Assembly (NCBI GenBank): GCA_005222975.1
Contig: NJBI01000007.1
Span: 1-64,000 of the forward strand
Direction of reading: 5' to 3'
From: Promethearchaeota archaeon Loki_b31
Lineage (GTDB): Archaea; Asgardarchaeota; Lokiarchaeia; Sigyniarchaeales; SOKP01
DNA length: 64,000 nt
Shown: positions 26,386-36,795 of the stretch, piece by piece
Position numbering within the stretch: position 1 is the first letter of the stretch
How the letters are laid out: every line of letters starts with the position of its first letter
Notes under the pieces: model-generated
What the model saw: the letters and a program-made list of their open reading frames with translations, nothing else
The model's database searches: none
Told to the model about the DNA's origin: nothing
Position numbers and translations under genes: made by a program

Positions 26386-26702
26386 TGCCAGATAAAAAAA
26401 TACATGTATTAGGCTACGACGAAATAGTTTTATTGTTTGGTCTTTTAGGTATTGAAGGAACGATAATTAAACATAATGAAGATTTTTTAAAAATTTTTAA
26501 AAATTTAATAAAAAAAACTTCTGTTGCTCTGATAATTATATACATGGATTTATCAGACGAAAATCTCGAATTTATAACAGATTTTAAAATAAATAATAGA
26601 ACGCCATTTGTATATTTATTACCAGATTTTTTTCAACAAGATATAAAGAATCAAGATAAGATATTCAACAAAATTCACGAATTAATAGAAGAAATTATAT
26701 AA
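26385..26702 (+). CDS. atpF: V/A-type ATP synthase subunit F
   Basis: 105-aa Rossmann-like rotor-shaft subunit. The order KIHVLGYDEIVLLFGLLGIEG (N-terminal strand and helix), VALIIIYMDLS and PFVYLLPDF matches the family pattern (IAVIGDxDTVxGFxLAGI ... IxIIxxxIA ... PxIVEIP). It starts on the last base of the previous stop, which suggests translational coupling. Confidence 0.85.
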   Translation: MPDKKIHVLGYDEIVLLFGLLGIEGTIIKHNEDFLKIFKNLIKKTSVALIIIYMDLSDENLEFITDFKINNRTPFVYLLPDFFQQDIKNQDKIFNKIHELIEEII

Positions 26703-26736
26703 CAAGAGATGATCGGCCATTAGTGAAGGAAACGAC

Positions 26737-27441
26737 GTGAAAGAGAGATTTGGAAAACTAAGTTTGTATTTAATAAATCAAGCTGAAAATGAGATAAAGA
26801 AGATCAATCAACAATCCCTTTTTCAAATGGCAGAAGTTAGAAAAAAAGCTAGGGAAAGAACTTCAGAAAGCTCTTTAAAATTGAAAGCGCATTTTAACGA
26901 AACATACAATAAACTATTAAATAATTCTCTATCTTCTTATCTCTTGAAAATTAAAGAAGAAGTATTGAAATCAAAAAACAAGTTAATGTTAGAACTTATT
27001 TCAGATTTAAAAGACTTAATAAAAGACAAAATAAAAAATAATTATTCGAGCTACATTATCCTTTTACTAAAAAATCTTGAAAATATCAAGCATTTTGTAG
27101 ATAAACCACCGGAGATTATCATTCACTTAAATTCAATAGATTTTAAATATTTCAGCAATAATATGGAAAAGATTGAAAGTATATTAAGAAATAAAGTAAA
27201 TTTAATCAAGTCAAAAGAAGAATTTACGGGAGGTTTTAAGTGTGTAATTATGACCGGACATTTATCTTACGATTATACGATTAAAAATCAATTAAAGAAG
27301 AGCACATCGATTATAGAAATTGAGTTTTCAAAGATTTTTTCTGACTCCGAGCCTGATATTAAAGCTCTAGAAAATAATTATATACAATTTATCAAAAATC
27401 AAAAATTAGCTGTAAACGAATATTTAAAGAAATATGAATGA
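26737..27441 (+). CDS. atpE: V/A-type ATP synthase subunit E (peripheral stalk)
   Basis: 234 aa. An N-terminal helix rich in Glu/Lys (AENEIKKINQQSLFQMAEVRKKARE) forms the stalk, followed by a globular domain with GGFKCVIMTGHLSYDYTI resembling the E-subunit motif GGxxxxxxDGxxxxDNT. The start is GTG, with GGAAACGAC upstream. The 3' end overlaps atpA by 8 nt. Confidence 0.88.
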   Translation: MKERFGKLSLYLINQAENEIKKINQQSLFQMAEVRKKARERTSESSLKLKAHFNETYNKLLNNSLSSYLLKIKEEVLKSKNKLMLELISDLKDLIKDKIKNNYSSYIILLLKNLENIKHFVDKPPEIIIHLNSIDFKYFSNNMEKIESILRNKVNLIKSKEEFTGGFKCVIMTGHLSYDYTIKNQLKKSTSIIEIEFSKIFSDSEPDIKALENNYIQFIKNQKLAVNEYLKKYE

Positions 27442-29275
27442 AACTAACGAAAAAATTAAGTCCGGATATATCTCATCTATAAACGGTTCCTTAATAGAAA
27501 TAAAAGGCTTAGAAAACTATGTACGGCTAAATGATTTAATTAAGGAGTCTAAACATAAAATTTTAGGTGAAGTAATCCAAATTTATTCAGATCATGTTAC
27601 TGTTCAATGTTTTGAAAATACTTCTAATTTAAAATTAAATGAAGAGGTTATTAGTTTACAAGAACCCTTATCAATGGAATTAGGTCCTGGTTTATTAGGA
27701 AATATCTTTGATGGTATTCAAAGACCATTGGAAGCAACCTTTTTGAGTTCTGAAGGCGGAGGGTTTTTAAAGAGAGGCGTTGATTTACCCGCTTTATCAA
27801 GAACGAAAGATTGGCATTTTAAACCAGTAAAAAAGATAAATGATTATGTAAGTACGGGGTATGTGGTTGGAACCGTTCAGGAAACAGAATTTATTGAACA
27901 TAAAATTATGATTCCATTAGGAATTTCCGGAAAAATAACTTATATTGCAAAGGAAGGAGAATATACAGTCAGTGATGAAATTTACCGCTTAAAAAATGGT
28001 TCCAAAGAAAAATCGTTTAATATGATTCAAAAATGGCCAATCACCAAAAATAGGCCTTATAAAGAGCGAGGCTTTCCTAATGAACCACTAATTACGGGTA
28101 TGAGGGTAATCGATCTATTATTTCCAATAGTAAAGGGAGGGACAGTTGCCGTTCCGGGAGGTTTTGGAACGGGCAAAACGGTAATCCAACAATCCCTAGC
28201 AAAATGGTGTAACGCAGATATAATTATTTTTGTTGGATGCGGGGAGCGTGGGAATGAGATTGCAGATGTCTTAAAACAGTTTTCTGAAATAACAGATCCA
28301 AAAAGTGGACGCCCGTTATTAGAACGAATTGTTATCTTAGCTAATACATCTAATATGCCCGTATCTGCGCGAGAAGCAAGTATATTTTCTGGAGTTACAA
28401 TTGGGGAATATTATAGAGATATGGGGTATGATGTTGCAGTTTTAGCAGACAGTACTTCAAGATGGGCAGAATCATTACGGGAAATATCAGGGTTATTAGA
28501 AGAAATGCCAGCCGAAGAAGGATATCCCGCTTATTTACCCTCTAAAATTTCTAGTTTTTATGAAAGAGCCGGTGTTGTTAAGATATTGGGAGAAAAAGAT
28601 TCTGGAAAAGAGAAATTCGGGTCTATAACAATTATTGGTTCAGTATCACCGCCTTCAGGAGATTTCAGTGAGCCTGTTACTTCAACTACAAAGCGTTTTG
28701 TTCAAGCTTTTTGGGCATTAGATGCGAGTTTAGCATATTCTAAACATTATCCTGCGATTAATTGGTTAAATTCATATTCAAAATATCCTGAATTCATCTC
28801 AGATTGGTGGTTTGAAAGAGATATTTATTGGCCTGAGATAGATATAGATTGGTACGAGTGTAGAAAACAAATAAATAGCCTCCTATCTCAAGAAAACGAA
28901 CTAAAAAATGTCACCCAATTAGTTGGTGAAGAAAACTTACCAGAAAATCAACAATTTATCCTATTCATTTCAAAATTGATTAGAAATGGTTTATTAATTC
29001 AAAATGCCTTTGATTCTATAGATTGTTTTACAGATGTTAAAAAATTAATTGGACTAGTAAAACTCATTCTATTACTATTTAAAGAGGGCAAACAACTCTT
29101 AAAGCAAGGTTTTCTAATTGAAGATATCAAAGAACTCGATGTTGTAAATGATATTCTTAGGATTTGCCGTTCTGTTCCTAATAATAACTTTGATCAAATA
29201 GAAAAATTAAGAAAGAAAATGCTAAACGAAATAGAGTCATTAAAATTAACATATGGTGTTTTTAGGAAAAAATGA
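27434..29275 (+). CDS. atpA: V/A-type ATP synthase catalytic subunit A (canonical copy)
   Basis: 613-aa catalytic subunit of the A3B3 head. Walker [14 protein letters not shown] (Thr in place of the more usual Ser), catalytic Glu and Arg in [27 protein letters not shown], and [22 protein letters not shown] are all intact. The N-terminal beta-barrel ([18 protein letters not shown]) and the non-homologous insert (residues ~110-190) are present. Overlaps atpE upstream and atpB downstream (ATGA at 29272-29275). A diverged second copy lies at 34202-36031. Confidence 0.96.
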   Translation: MNETNEKIKSGYISSINGSLIEIKGLENYVRLNDLIKESKHKILGEVIQIYSDHVTVQCFENTSNLKLNEEVISLQEPLSMELGPGLLGNIFDGIQRPLEATFLSSEGGGFLKRGVDLPALSRTKDWHFKPVKKINDYVSTGYVVGTVQETEFIEHKIMIPLGISGKITYIAKEGEYTVSDEIYRLKNGSKEKSFNMIQKWPITKNRPYKERGFPNEPLITGMRVIDLLFPIVKGGTVAVPGGFGTGKTVIQQSLAKWCNADIIIFVGCGERGNEIADVLKQFSEITDPKSGRPLLERIVILANTSNMPVSAREASIFSGVTIGEYYRDMGYDVAVLADSTSRWAESLREISGLLEEMPAEEGYPAYLPSKISSFYERAGVVKILGEKDSGKEKFGSITIIGSVSPPSGDFSEPVTSTTKRFVQAFWALDASLAYSKHYPAINWLNSYSKYPEFISDWWFERDIYWPEIDIDWYECRKQINSLLSQENELKNVTQLVGEENLPENQQFILFISKLIRNGLLIQNAFDSIDCFTDVKKLIGLVKLILLLFKEGKQLLKQGFLIEDIKELDVVNDILRICRSVPNNNFDQIEKLRKKMLNEIESLKLTYGVFRKK

Positions 29276-30663
29276 GCGTAATTTATAGAAAAATAAAACA
29301 AATTGTTGGACCTTTAATAATTATAGATAATAGACACGATGTACAATATGGTGAAATCGTTAAAATCCATTCTGATGATGGAAAAGAACGCACAGGTCAA
29401 GTCGTAAAAATGGATGAAAAGATAATAACAATTGAAGTATTTGAAGATACAGCTGGAATTTCTTCAGAAAATTCTACAATTACTTTTACTGAAGATTCTT
29501 TTAAGATAAAAATTTCAAGTGATATGATTGGAAGGGTTTTTAACTCCTTAGGAAAACCTATTGATATTAATACGAAACAAGTGTTAGATTCAGACATTTT
29601 TACCGAAATCGAACGAGATATAAACGGTTTACCAATTAATCCTTTTGCAAGAGAATATCCAACGCAAGTCATCCAAACGGGAATATCGGTAATAGACGGT
29701 CTTTTTACCTTAATAAGAGGACAAAAACTCCCAATATTTAGTGGTCAAGGATTACCCCATAATCTATTAGCTGCTCAAATTGTTACTCAAGCAAAAGTTT
29801 TGACAGAAGAACCATTCTTAATAATTTTTTGTGGAATTGGAATTATCCAAGATGAAGCGATTTTTTTTATGAATCGTTTTAAAGAAAGTGGAAACATACA
29901 AAATATCATTTCTTTTATCAATTTTGCCGACGATCCAATAATGGAAAGACTAATAATTCCGCGAGTAGCATTAACTACTGCTGAATATTTTGCATTTGAA
30001 AAAGATATGCATGTTCTCGTTGTTTTAATAGACATGACAAATTATGCTGAAGCTTTAAGAGAACTAAGCGCCGCCAAAGAAGAAATTCCTAGCAGAAAGG
30101 GGTATCCGGGTTATTTATACACTGATTTCGCATCGCTCTATGAAAGAACTGGTAAAATTAAAGGTAAAAAAGGGACAATAACCCAATTACCGATTTTGAC
30201 GATGCCTAACGACGATATTTCTCATCCAATTCCAGATACAACAGGGTACATAACTGAAGGTCAGTTAGTTCTAAATCGTAACTTGGATAAAAAGGGAATA
30301 TATCCCCCTTTTGAAGTTTTAGCGTCTATATCACGACTTATGAAAGATTCAATAGGTAAAAATACTACTAGGGAAGACCATGCTGATGTTAACTCTCAGC
30401 TATTAGCATCGTATTCAGCTGCACTTGAAGTTAGAGATCTTATATCGATTGTAGGGGAAGATGGATTAAACTTAAATCAAAAAGCGTTACTAAGATTTGG
30501 TAACTTTTTCGAACAAAAATTTTTAAATCAAGGGTACACAGAGGAAAGGGATTTTTCAACGACTCTTAATATTGCATGGCAAGCTTTATCTAATTTGCCC
30601 AAAAATCAATTATTTAGAATACAGGACGATTTTGTAGATAAGTACTACATTGAAGAGGTGTAA
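29272..30663 (+). CDS. atpB: V/A-type ATP synthase subunit B
   Basis: 463-aa non-catalytic subunit. [17 protein letters not shown] replaces a Walker A, as in all B subunits; [44 protein letters not shown] and the Arg-finger region [14 protein letters not shown] are recognisable (the usual Pro-Ser-Leu is Ala-Ser-Ile). Starts inside the last codon of atpA. Confidence 0.95.
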   Translation: MSVIYRKIKQIVGPLIIIDNRHDVQYGEIVKIHSDDGKERTGQVVKMDEKIITIEVFEDTAGISSENSTITFTEDSFKIKISSDMIGRVFNSLGKPIDINTKQVLDSDIFTEIERDINGLPINPFAREYPTQVIQTGISVIDGLFTLIRGQKLPIFSGQGLPHNLLAAQIVTQAKVLTEEPFLIIFCGIGIIQDEAIFFMNRFKESGNIQNIISFINFADDPIMERLIIPRVALTTAEYFAFEKDMHVLVVLIDMTNYAEALRELSAAKEEIPSRKGYPGYLYTDFASLYERTGKIKGKKGTITQLPILTMPNDDISHPIPDTTGYITEGQLVLNRNLDKKGIYPPFEVLASISRLMKDSIGKNTTREDHADVNSQLLASYSAALEVRDLISIVGEDGLNLNQKALLRFGNFFEQKFLNQGYTEERDFSTTLNIAWQALSNLPKNQLFRIQDDFVDKYYIEEV

Positions 30664-30669
30664 GTATCA

Positions 30670-31308
30670 ATTAGTTTTAGAGAGTTTAAGCCCACAAAAA
30701 CAAATTTAATGAGTCTACAGAAAAGGTTAACTTTTGCTGTTAAAGGCGAAAATTTTCTAAAATTTAAATTAGAACAAATAATATTTGAGATAAAAAAAAA
30801 TTGGGGTAATTATTTAAAACAACGTGAAATCTTTTTAAAATTATATAAAGACACTATGATTAAACTTAATCAAACTTATAAAGAAATGGGTAAACGAGAA
30901 TTTAATTCGATTAGTAAATTAAGTAAAATCCAATATAATCCAAAGATTGCTGTAAACTTTATAAAAAGGATTGGAACATTAGTGCCAATAATAGATTATG
31001 AACTGATACGGGAAGAATTGCTTCCAGCTTACTCTTTTGAAAATACATCTCATTATCTTGATGATTTGATTATTCTTTTAATAAAATTTTTTCAAAGCCT
31101 CATAATTGTTGCACAGTCTGAAGACCTATTGTTGAAACTCTCTCAAACTTTTAAAAAAATAAATCGTAGGATAAATGGTCTGAAGAATGTAATAATTCCT
31201 GAACTACAAATAGACATTAAAAAAATTAAAGCTGTATTAGAAGAAATTGAAAGAGAAAATTATGTTCGTTTGAAAAATACAAAAAATTTGATTATAAAAA
31301 ATGCTTAA
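30670..31308 (+). CDS. atpD: V/A-type ATP synthase subunit D, apparent ATT start
   Basis: Central shaft subunit, a long antiparallel coiled coil. The ORF track starts at ATG 30709, but the family-conserved N-terminus (xxxPTRxELLxLKxRLxxAxRGxxLLKxK) lies upstream in frame: SFREFKPTKTNLMSLQKRL. The frame opens directly after the atpB stop codon (TAA 30661-30663) and contains no ATG, GTG or TTG before 30709. ATT at 30670 is 9 nt after GAGGTG and gives a 212-aa protein, the usual length. The C-terminal helix ends RRINGLKNVIIPELQIDIKKIK, matching the conserved RRVNALEyviIP. Confidence 0.82.
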   Translation: MSFREFKPTKTNLMSLQKRLTFAVKGENFLKFKLEQIIFEIKKNWGNYLKQREIFLKLYKDTMIKLNQTYKEMGKREFNSISKLSKIQYNPKIAVNFIKRIGTLVPIIDYELIREELLPAYSFENTSHYLDDLIILLIKFFQSLIIVAQSEDLLLKLSQTFKKINRRINGLKNVIIPELQIDIKKIKAVLEEIERENYVRLKNTKNLIIKNA

Positions 31309-31323
31309 GTGAGAAAAAAAAAA

Positions 31324-33612
31324 ATGACAAAGAAAAGCTCAATGGAGTTATTTAAGGTAAATATTAATCATAATTACAAGGATCTTCTACTACAACACCT
31401 ATCCCAACTTAATCTAGTTCACATTAAAACGAAACCTGAAATAAGCGACATTATTAAAAAAGATAAAGTTTTATTTGATAGAATTAAGAAATTAAGCCAA
31501 AATTTAGAAACCTTATTCAAAAACCTTAATATTACTGAATCTGACTTCCAAAAATTAATATTTGAAAAAGAAGAGAGAAAAGCATTTGAAGCTAAAGATA
31601 TAGACGATTTGTTAAATCAAATATTGAGTGAAATTAATTTTTATTCAAACCGTGTTAATGAGTTAAAAAAATATATGATCACTATCAAAGTGGAATTGGA
31701 TAAAATAAATTTGATTCATGGAAGTTACATTTTTTTGGAAAAATATGAGTTAACGCGAGATAAATTATCGAAATTTAATCGTTTAGAATTTAAAGCCTTT
31801 ACAACCTTCTCAAAGAACCTCGAAAATATAGAGAATCTTTTTGAATTTTCTCATTTTCCGAATTTTTTTCAGTATGATTTTTTAAGCGATGAAAGAATTG
31901 CCTTTTTCGTTATCTATCCAAAGGAACAAGAAGAGGCATTTAGAGAGAGATTACGTTTCATTCATGCCGAGGAAATACCGATTCTTAAAAAATATTTGCT
32001 CTCAAATGGGATAAACTTTCCTCGTATAGCAGATGAAATTAAGTTTATTGTGACATCTTTAAATAAATATCAAAAGGAATTAGAACGATTAAGAGACGAT
32101 AACATACTTCTATTTGCTGCTACGAATGAGATCACGCAAAATATAGAAGAATATGATTGGGCTTCGCATCAATTCGAAGAATTATCTTTAAATCGATTAA
32201 GTTTGAGTTTTTACGTTCCACAAGAAAAAAAACAAGAAATACAAAAGGGGTTGATTGAAAAGTTCCAAGATCAAATAACGATTGAATCAATCGCTATTAC
32301 AAAAAATAAATCTGTTAGCCTAAAAGAAGATAAAAACCATATACATTCAGGAAAATTACCAGATTCCAAAAGAAAAGATTCTTCATTAAAGGAAGAACCG
32401 ACGAATAATAATAAGGAAATTAAAAAGGATTTAAGAAGTACAGCTCCTACAATTATGAAGAATAATTTCTTTGTAAGGCCCTTTGAAACTATTACTAAAA
32501 TGTACGGTGTTCCTGCTTATTCAGAAATTGATCCCACTCCCTTTTTGGCAATAACATTTCCACTTTTGTTTGGATTGATGTTTGGGGATATAGGGCACGG
32601 AATAATATTAATTATCTCAGGTTTGATTGGAGTATTTGTCTTTAGGAACAAAAAAAGTACAGATTTTATAAATTTTTGCTGGATCATTTTGTATTGTGGA
32701 ATCGGTTCTATACTAGTTGGGATTTTATATGGCGAATTTTTTGGGATGCATAACATTGAATTATTTGGAATGGTTTTTTTACACTTAGAACCTGTTACCA
32801 TTCCAATATTTAATATTACTTTACACAATCCATTAAATAATATAATGGTCGTTTTTAAGTTTGCTATATTAATTGGAGTAATACATATTAATTTGGGCTG
32901 GTTCATACAATTTTTGAATTATTGGAAACAGCATAGAAAATATTTAGGTTTTACTGACTCTTTAATTAAAATATGGTTATTAACTGGAGGAACTATTTTA
33001 ATTTTTACTTTTGGTTTTGATATCTATAGATGGATGGAACCTCCTTACCCAATTTTGTTGCCCTTGCTCCCAGGTATATTATTAATACTCTTAAAACCTT
33101 TTGGGAAACTTTTCCATGTTTCTTATTTGAAAGAAGAGACAATTGGAGGTCTTATAGGGGAAGGTACAATGGAGTCATTTGAAACATTATTGTCGATAAT
33201 GAGCAATGTAGCATCTTATATAAGATTACTAGCGTTAGCTTTAGCACATATCTCTTTAATGGTCGCAATTATATCAATGGGGAATTTATTTCAAGGTGAT
33301 GGGATTATTAACGAGATAATTAATATAATAGTATTGATATTTGGTAATATGTTTGTTATTTTACTAGAAGGATTACTTGTTTTTATAAATACCATCAGGC
33401 TCCATTTTTATGAATTTTTCTTCAAATTCTATCAAGGAACTGGAGTTACATATATTCCTTTTTATTTAGACGATAAATATTCTATTATTTCCTTTAAATT
33501 ATACGCCATAAAAGATGTTATTTCCGAAGAAATAGATAAAGAGATTGAATCGAAGAAAGCCCATGAGGATATAATTAAGGCAGAAAAATATATTTCTAAA
33601 AAATATTTATAA
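31324..33612 (+). CDS. atpI: V/A-type ATP synthase subunit I (membrane stator a-subunit)
   Basis: ~762 aa. A large cytoplasmic N-terminal domain with two coiled coils (residues 1-~370) is followed by about eight membrane helices. The stator arginine for ion translocation is in SNVASYIRLLALALAHISLM, and the EIDPTPFLAITFPLLFGLMFGDIGHG segment is the family signature. The ORF track uses GTG 31309 directly after the atpD stop; ATG 31324 is also possible. There is a Lys/Ser-rich insertion (about 330-370) between the two halves. Confidence 0.95.
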   Translation: MTKKSSMELFKVNINHNYKDLLLQHLSQLNLVHIKTKPEISDIIKKDKVLFDRIKKLSQNLETLFKNLNITESDFQKLIFEKEERKAFEAKDIDDLLNQILSEINFYSNRVNELKKYMITIKVELDKINLIHGSYIFLEKYELTRDKLSKFNRLEFKAFTTFSKNLENIENLFEFSHFPNFFQYDFLSDERIAFFVIYPKEQEEAFRERLRFIHAEEIPILKKYLLSNGINFPRIADEIKFIVTSLNKYQKELERLRDDNILLFAATNEITQNIEEYDWASHQFEELSLNRLSLSFYVPQEKKQEIQKGLIEKFQDQITIESIAITKNKSVSLKEDKNHIHSGKLPDSKRKDSSLKEEPTNNNKEIKKDLRSTAPTIMKNNFFVRPFETITKMYGVPAYSEIDPTPFLAITFPLLFGLMFGDIGHGIILIISGLIGVFVFRNKKSTDFINFCWIILYCGIGSILVGILYGEFFGMHNIELFGMVFLHLEPVTIPIFNITLHNPLNNIMVVFKFAILIGVIHINLGWFIQFLNYWKQHRKYLGFTDSLIKIWLLTGGTILIFTFGFDIYRWMEPPYPILLPLLPGILLILLKPFGKLFHVSYLKEETIGGLIGEGTMESFETLLSIMSNVASYIRLLALALAHISLMVAIISMGNLFQGDGIINEIINIIVLIFGNMFVILLEGLLVFINTIRLHFYEFFFKFYQGTGVTYIPFYLDDKYSIISFKLYAIKDVISEEIDKEIESKKAHEDIIKAEKYISKKYL

Positions 33613-33631
33613 AGTAGATTTATTGTAAAAT

Positions 33632-34159
33632 ATGAAAACCGAAAATAAGAAAGAAAGCTCATCCAAGAAAAATAATTTTCTCAAAATATTACTACTAATT
33701 ATTTATCTAATTGTTTTAATCTTTTTATATATTATATTGATGGAATTTGGAATAAATCCACTTCTTATTATTTTAATACTAGGATTCGTGTTGTTGCTGT
33801 TTGTAGGATCCTTATTTAGGAAAAAAAAGCAAAAATCAATTTATTCGAAAATGTTTCCTGATAAAAAAAAAAGAAGAAGTCAAGATTTTCATCGAAAATT
33901 AGAATTGAAGATAGAAAGGACACCTGAGAAACCAGCTCAAAAAGATTTTAAAGAAGTGAATCTAAACTTTAAGTATCGCAAATCCCTTATTAATAAATGC
34001 GAAAATTGCGGGATGATCATAACAAGCTACAGTAAAAATTGCCCTACATGTGGTCAAGCACTTGGAATGAAAGAAATTGTTAAGAAATGTAAAAATTGCG
34101 GAATGTTAATTACAAAGTCTGTGAAAGTATGTCCAATTTGTAGAAAGCGAACAATATAA
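33632..34159 (+). CDS. Membrane protein with two C-terminal zinc ribbons
   Basis: 175 aa: two closely spaced hydrophobic helices near the N-terminus (FLKILLLIIYLIVLIFLYII and PLLIILILGFVLLLFVGSLF), a basic linker, then two CxxC zinc-ribbon knuckle pairs (CENCGMIITSYSKNCPTCG and CKNCGMLITKSVKVCPIC). It lies 20 nt after atpI and 42 nt before the second atpA copy on the same strand, so it is probably cotranscribed with the ATP synthase genes. It could be an assembly or regulatory factor; there is no direct evidence for a role. Confidence 0.75.
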   Translation: MKTENKKESSSKKNNFLKILLLIIYLIVLIFLYIILMEFGINPLLIILILGFVLLLFVGSLFRKKKQKSIYSKMFPDKKKRRSQDFHRKLELKIERTPEKPAQKDFKEVNLNFKYRKSLINKCENCGMIITSYSKNCPTCGQALGMKEIVKKCKNCGMLITKSVKVCPICRKRTI

Positions 34160-34201
34160 TAAAAAACAAAATGTTAACTTACATGGTAGGATTAGTAAAA
34201 A

Positions 34202-36031
34202 ATGGTCACAGAAACAAATAATTCTAATTTGGGTTTTATATCTGCTGTTAATGGATCATTAGTGGAGGTTAAAGGATTAGAAAATCAGGTTCGGCTTCAT
34301 GATTTAATTAAGATTAGTAACTATAACATTATTTGTCAGGTAATTCAAATCTACTCGGATCATGTAATAGCCCAATCTTTTGAAAGTACTAATAGTATAA
34401 AATTAAACGATAAAGCAATTAATCTTAACGAACCTTTATCGATGGAGTTAGCACCAGGTTTATTAGCAAATGTTTTTGATGGAATTCAGAGACCTTTAGA
34501 TCTTACTTTCAGCCACTTTAAAGAAGGAAGATTAAGAAGAGGCCTTGAATTTCCTTCTTTATCAAGGACAAAAAAATGGCATTTTATTCCATCGAGAAAA
34601 ATAAATGGTTCTTTAAGTACTGGAGATGAAATTGGGACCGTTCAAGAAACATCCTTTTTTAAACATAAAATAATGATTCCTCCTGAAAATTCTGGTATTT
34701 TATCGTTTATTGTTGACGAAGGTGATTATACAATTATCGATGAGATATATACCTTAAGAAAGGAGAATGTAGATAAATCTTTTAGTATGTTACAAAAATG
34801 GCCAGTCACTATGAGCAAACCTTATAGCGAAAAAAATCAACCTAGCGAACCTTTACTAACTGGCTTGCGTATTGTAGATCTATTGTTTCCTGTAGCAAAA
34901 GGTGGTACTTTTGCGGTTCCAGGAGGGTTTGGAACTGGTAAAACAATTATTTCACAACATATAGCTAAATTTTGTAACGCAGATGTCGTTCTATATATAG
35001 GATGCGGGGAGCCTGGCAATGAGATTGCAAATTTTCTAAAACAATTCGCGGAAACTATTGATCCTAAAACGGGAAGACCTTTATTAGAACATATTGTTCT
35101 TATTGCCAACACTTCAAATATGCCCGTGTCTGCTCGCGAAGCAAGTCTTTTTTCAGGTATTACAATCGCAGAATATTATAGAGATATGGGGTACGATGTT
35201 GCCGTTGTAGCAGATAGTATTTCAAGATGGGCAGAATCTTTAAGAGAGATTTCAGGGCTATTAGAGGAAATGCCTGCTGAAGAAGGTTATCCTGCGTATT
35301 TGCCATCGAAACTATCAAGTTTTTTTGAGCGAGCTGGTGTTATTACAACTTTAGGATGTGATGCTTATGGTAGAAAAAAAAAAGGATCCATAACAATCAT
35401 AGGATCGATATCTCCACCAGCGGGAGATTTTAGCGAACCGGTTACCGCAGCTACTAAACGTGTTGTTCAGGGGATTTGGGCTTTAGATCCTAAATTAGCA
35501 TATCTAAAACATTATCCTGCAATTAGTTGGATCAGTTCATACTCCAATTATCCTGAGTATGTAGCAGAATGGTGGCGCGAGAGAGACATTGTTTGGCCTG
35601 AGATAAATTTAAACTGGTTTGAGTGTAGAAAACAAGTAAATGAGATTTTAGCAAAAGAAAACGAGTTGAAATATCTTATCCAGCTACTAGGACTAAAAAA
35701 TTTAGCTGAAGATCAAAGGTTAGAAATTTTTACGGCAAATCTAATAAGAAATGCAATTTTAATTCAAAATGCTTTCAACGTAGTAGATAGTTATACGAGT
35801 AGTAGAAAATTGTTAGGGTTAGTAAAGGTAATACTTTTATTATATAATAAAAGTAGATCACTCGTAAAACGAGGTTTTCTAATTGATGAGAAGAAGTGCG
35901 ATGAAGTTCTCATTGAGGTTATGAAAATTAGTCATTATGTTCCTAATGAAAATTTTGAACAAATTGAAGAGCTAAGGGATAAAATTAATAATGAATCTTT
36001 AGGTTTAGTTTTTAATGTTCATCGAAGATAG
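34202..36031 (+). CDS. Second, diverged V/A-type ATPase A-subunit paralogue
   Basis: 609 aa, alignable end to end with the canonical A subunit at 27434-29275, including the beta-barrel, insert domain and helical C-terminus. Walker [14 protein letters not shown] and the catalytic Glu (CGEPGNE) remain, but the Arg of the conserved GERGNE motif is Pro, and DSTSRWAE is DSISRWAE. These positions contact the nucleotide phosphates in rotary ATPases, so the paralogue probably has altered or no catalysis. Last gene of the ATP synthase gene run, separated from the main block by a zinc-ribbon membrane protein. It could substitute for A in a regulated or inhibited form of the enzyme, or form a separate assembly. 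The intact full-length ORF and the conserved remainder argue against a pseudogene. Confidence 0.9.
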   Translation: MVTETNNSNLGFISAVNGSLVEVKGLENQVRLHDLIKISNYNIICQVIQIYSDHVIAQSFESTNSIKLNDKAINLNEPLSMELAPGLLANVFDGIQRPLDLTFSHFKEGRLRRGLEFPSLSRTKKWHFIPSRKINGSLSTGDEIGTVQETSFFKHKIMIPPENSGILSFIVDEGDYTIIDEIYTLRKENVDKSFSMLQKWPVTMSKPYSEKNQPSEPLLTGLRIVDLLFPVAKGGTFAVPGGFGTGKTIISQHIAKFCNADVVLYIGCGEPGNEIANFLKQFAETIDPKTGRPLLEHIVLIANTSNMPVSAREASLFSGITIAEYYRDMGYDVAVVADSISRWAESLREISGLLEEMPAEEGYPAYLPSKLSSFFERAGVITTLGCDAYGRKKKGSITIIGSISPPAGDFSEPVTAATKRVVQGIWALDPKLAYLKHYPAISWISSYSNYPEYVAEWWRERDIVWPEINLNWFECRKQVNEILAKENELKYLIQLLGLKNLAEDQRLEIFTANLIRNAILIQNAFNVVDSYTSSRKLLGLVKVILLLYNKSRSLVKRGFLIDEKKCDEVLIEVMKISHYVPNENFEQIEELRDKINNESLGLVFNVHRR

Positions 36032-36067
36032 TAAACCTATCATCAATTTTTAAGGTTTATCTGCGTC

Positions 36068-36670
36068 TCAGGGTTTGAACCATTCAAAGAAGTAATAACT
36101 CATTGTTAGTGGATTGGCGATTACAAATTTCTTCCTTACAGAGGTCGCTAACCTTCCAGCTCGAACCATATCAATCGCAGTTATTTTTGCATCATGAGGT
36201 AATACATGAGCAATAAATGCTGAATGCTCTAACCCCGGTCCTTTTTTATACACTACAAAATCAGCGCCAAATTTTAGCCCTGGACGAGGAATGTATCCCT
36301 TTTTCCTTAAATCTTGATAAATAATATATTTTTCTTCAAATTTATGATGTATTTTTTTTCCTATTTCGTGAAATTCTTTGGGAGAAAGGTACTTATCGCT
36401 CTTAGCGTCAAATATAGTAATTTTTTCTTTTTCTAACAAGTAAAGTGCTTCAATTAGGGATAATTCCGATGGTTTAGAGAAATATTCTAAACGGGGTTTA
36501 CTAATCCCGAGAGGAGACCCAAAAAACTTTTGTTTAACGTACAAATAGGAAGCAAACAAAGGATTAAACACAATTACGCGATTATTAATAAATTTAGTTG
36601 GAATCTTTTCTGGGATATCGTCGTCGTTTATATCCTCTAGCGAAATGGGAGGCTCTTTTTCTTTACTCAT
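36068..36670 (-). CDS. endA: tRNA-splicing endonuclease (EndA-like)
   Basis: 200 aa. The catalytic triad of archaeal/eukaryotic tRNA endonucleases is visible: Tyr in KFGADFVVY, His in GPGLEHSAFIAHV, Lys in SVRKKFVIA. The N-terminal domain has YLYVKQKFFG and LSLIEALYLLEKEKI, as in the alpha-type subunit. Single-domain length fits a homotetrameric enzyme or an alpha/beta-type partner. It stands alone, divergent from the MEMO1 pair, sharing a 125-nt promoter region (ATATAATTATATAAATTTT). Confidence 0.92.
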   Translation of the reverse strand: MSKEKEPPISLEDINDDDIPEKIPTKFINNRVIVFNPLFASYLYVKQKFFGSPLGISKPRLEYFSKPSELSLIEALYLLEKEKITIFDAKSDKYLSPKEFHEIGKKIHHKFEEKYIIYQDLRKKGYIPRPGLKFGADFVVYKKGPGLEHSAFIAHVLPHDAKITAIDMVRAGRLATSVRKKFVIANPLTMSYYFFEWFKP

Positions 36671-36795
36671 CTAATTAGATGTATAACCGATAATTTAATA
36701 ATTCTTCCAATTTAACGAACAATAGATATAATTATATAAATTTTTAAAACAATTGTTTTAATAGAATAATTTAAATCATTCAATCAAAATTAAAT

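Noticed and set aside
34202-36031. Second A subunit as a pseudogene
   Set aside because: Full-length ORF without stops or frameshifts, and most of the protein conserved; only the catalytic motif residues differ.
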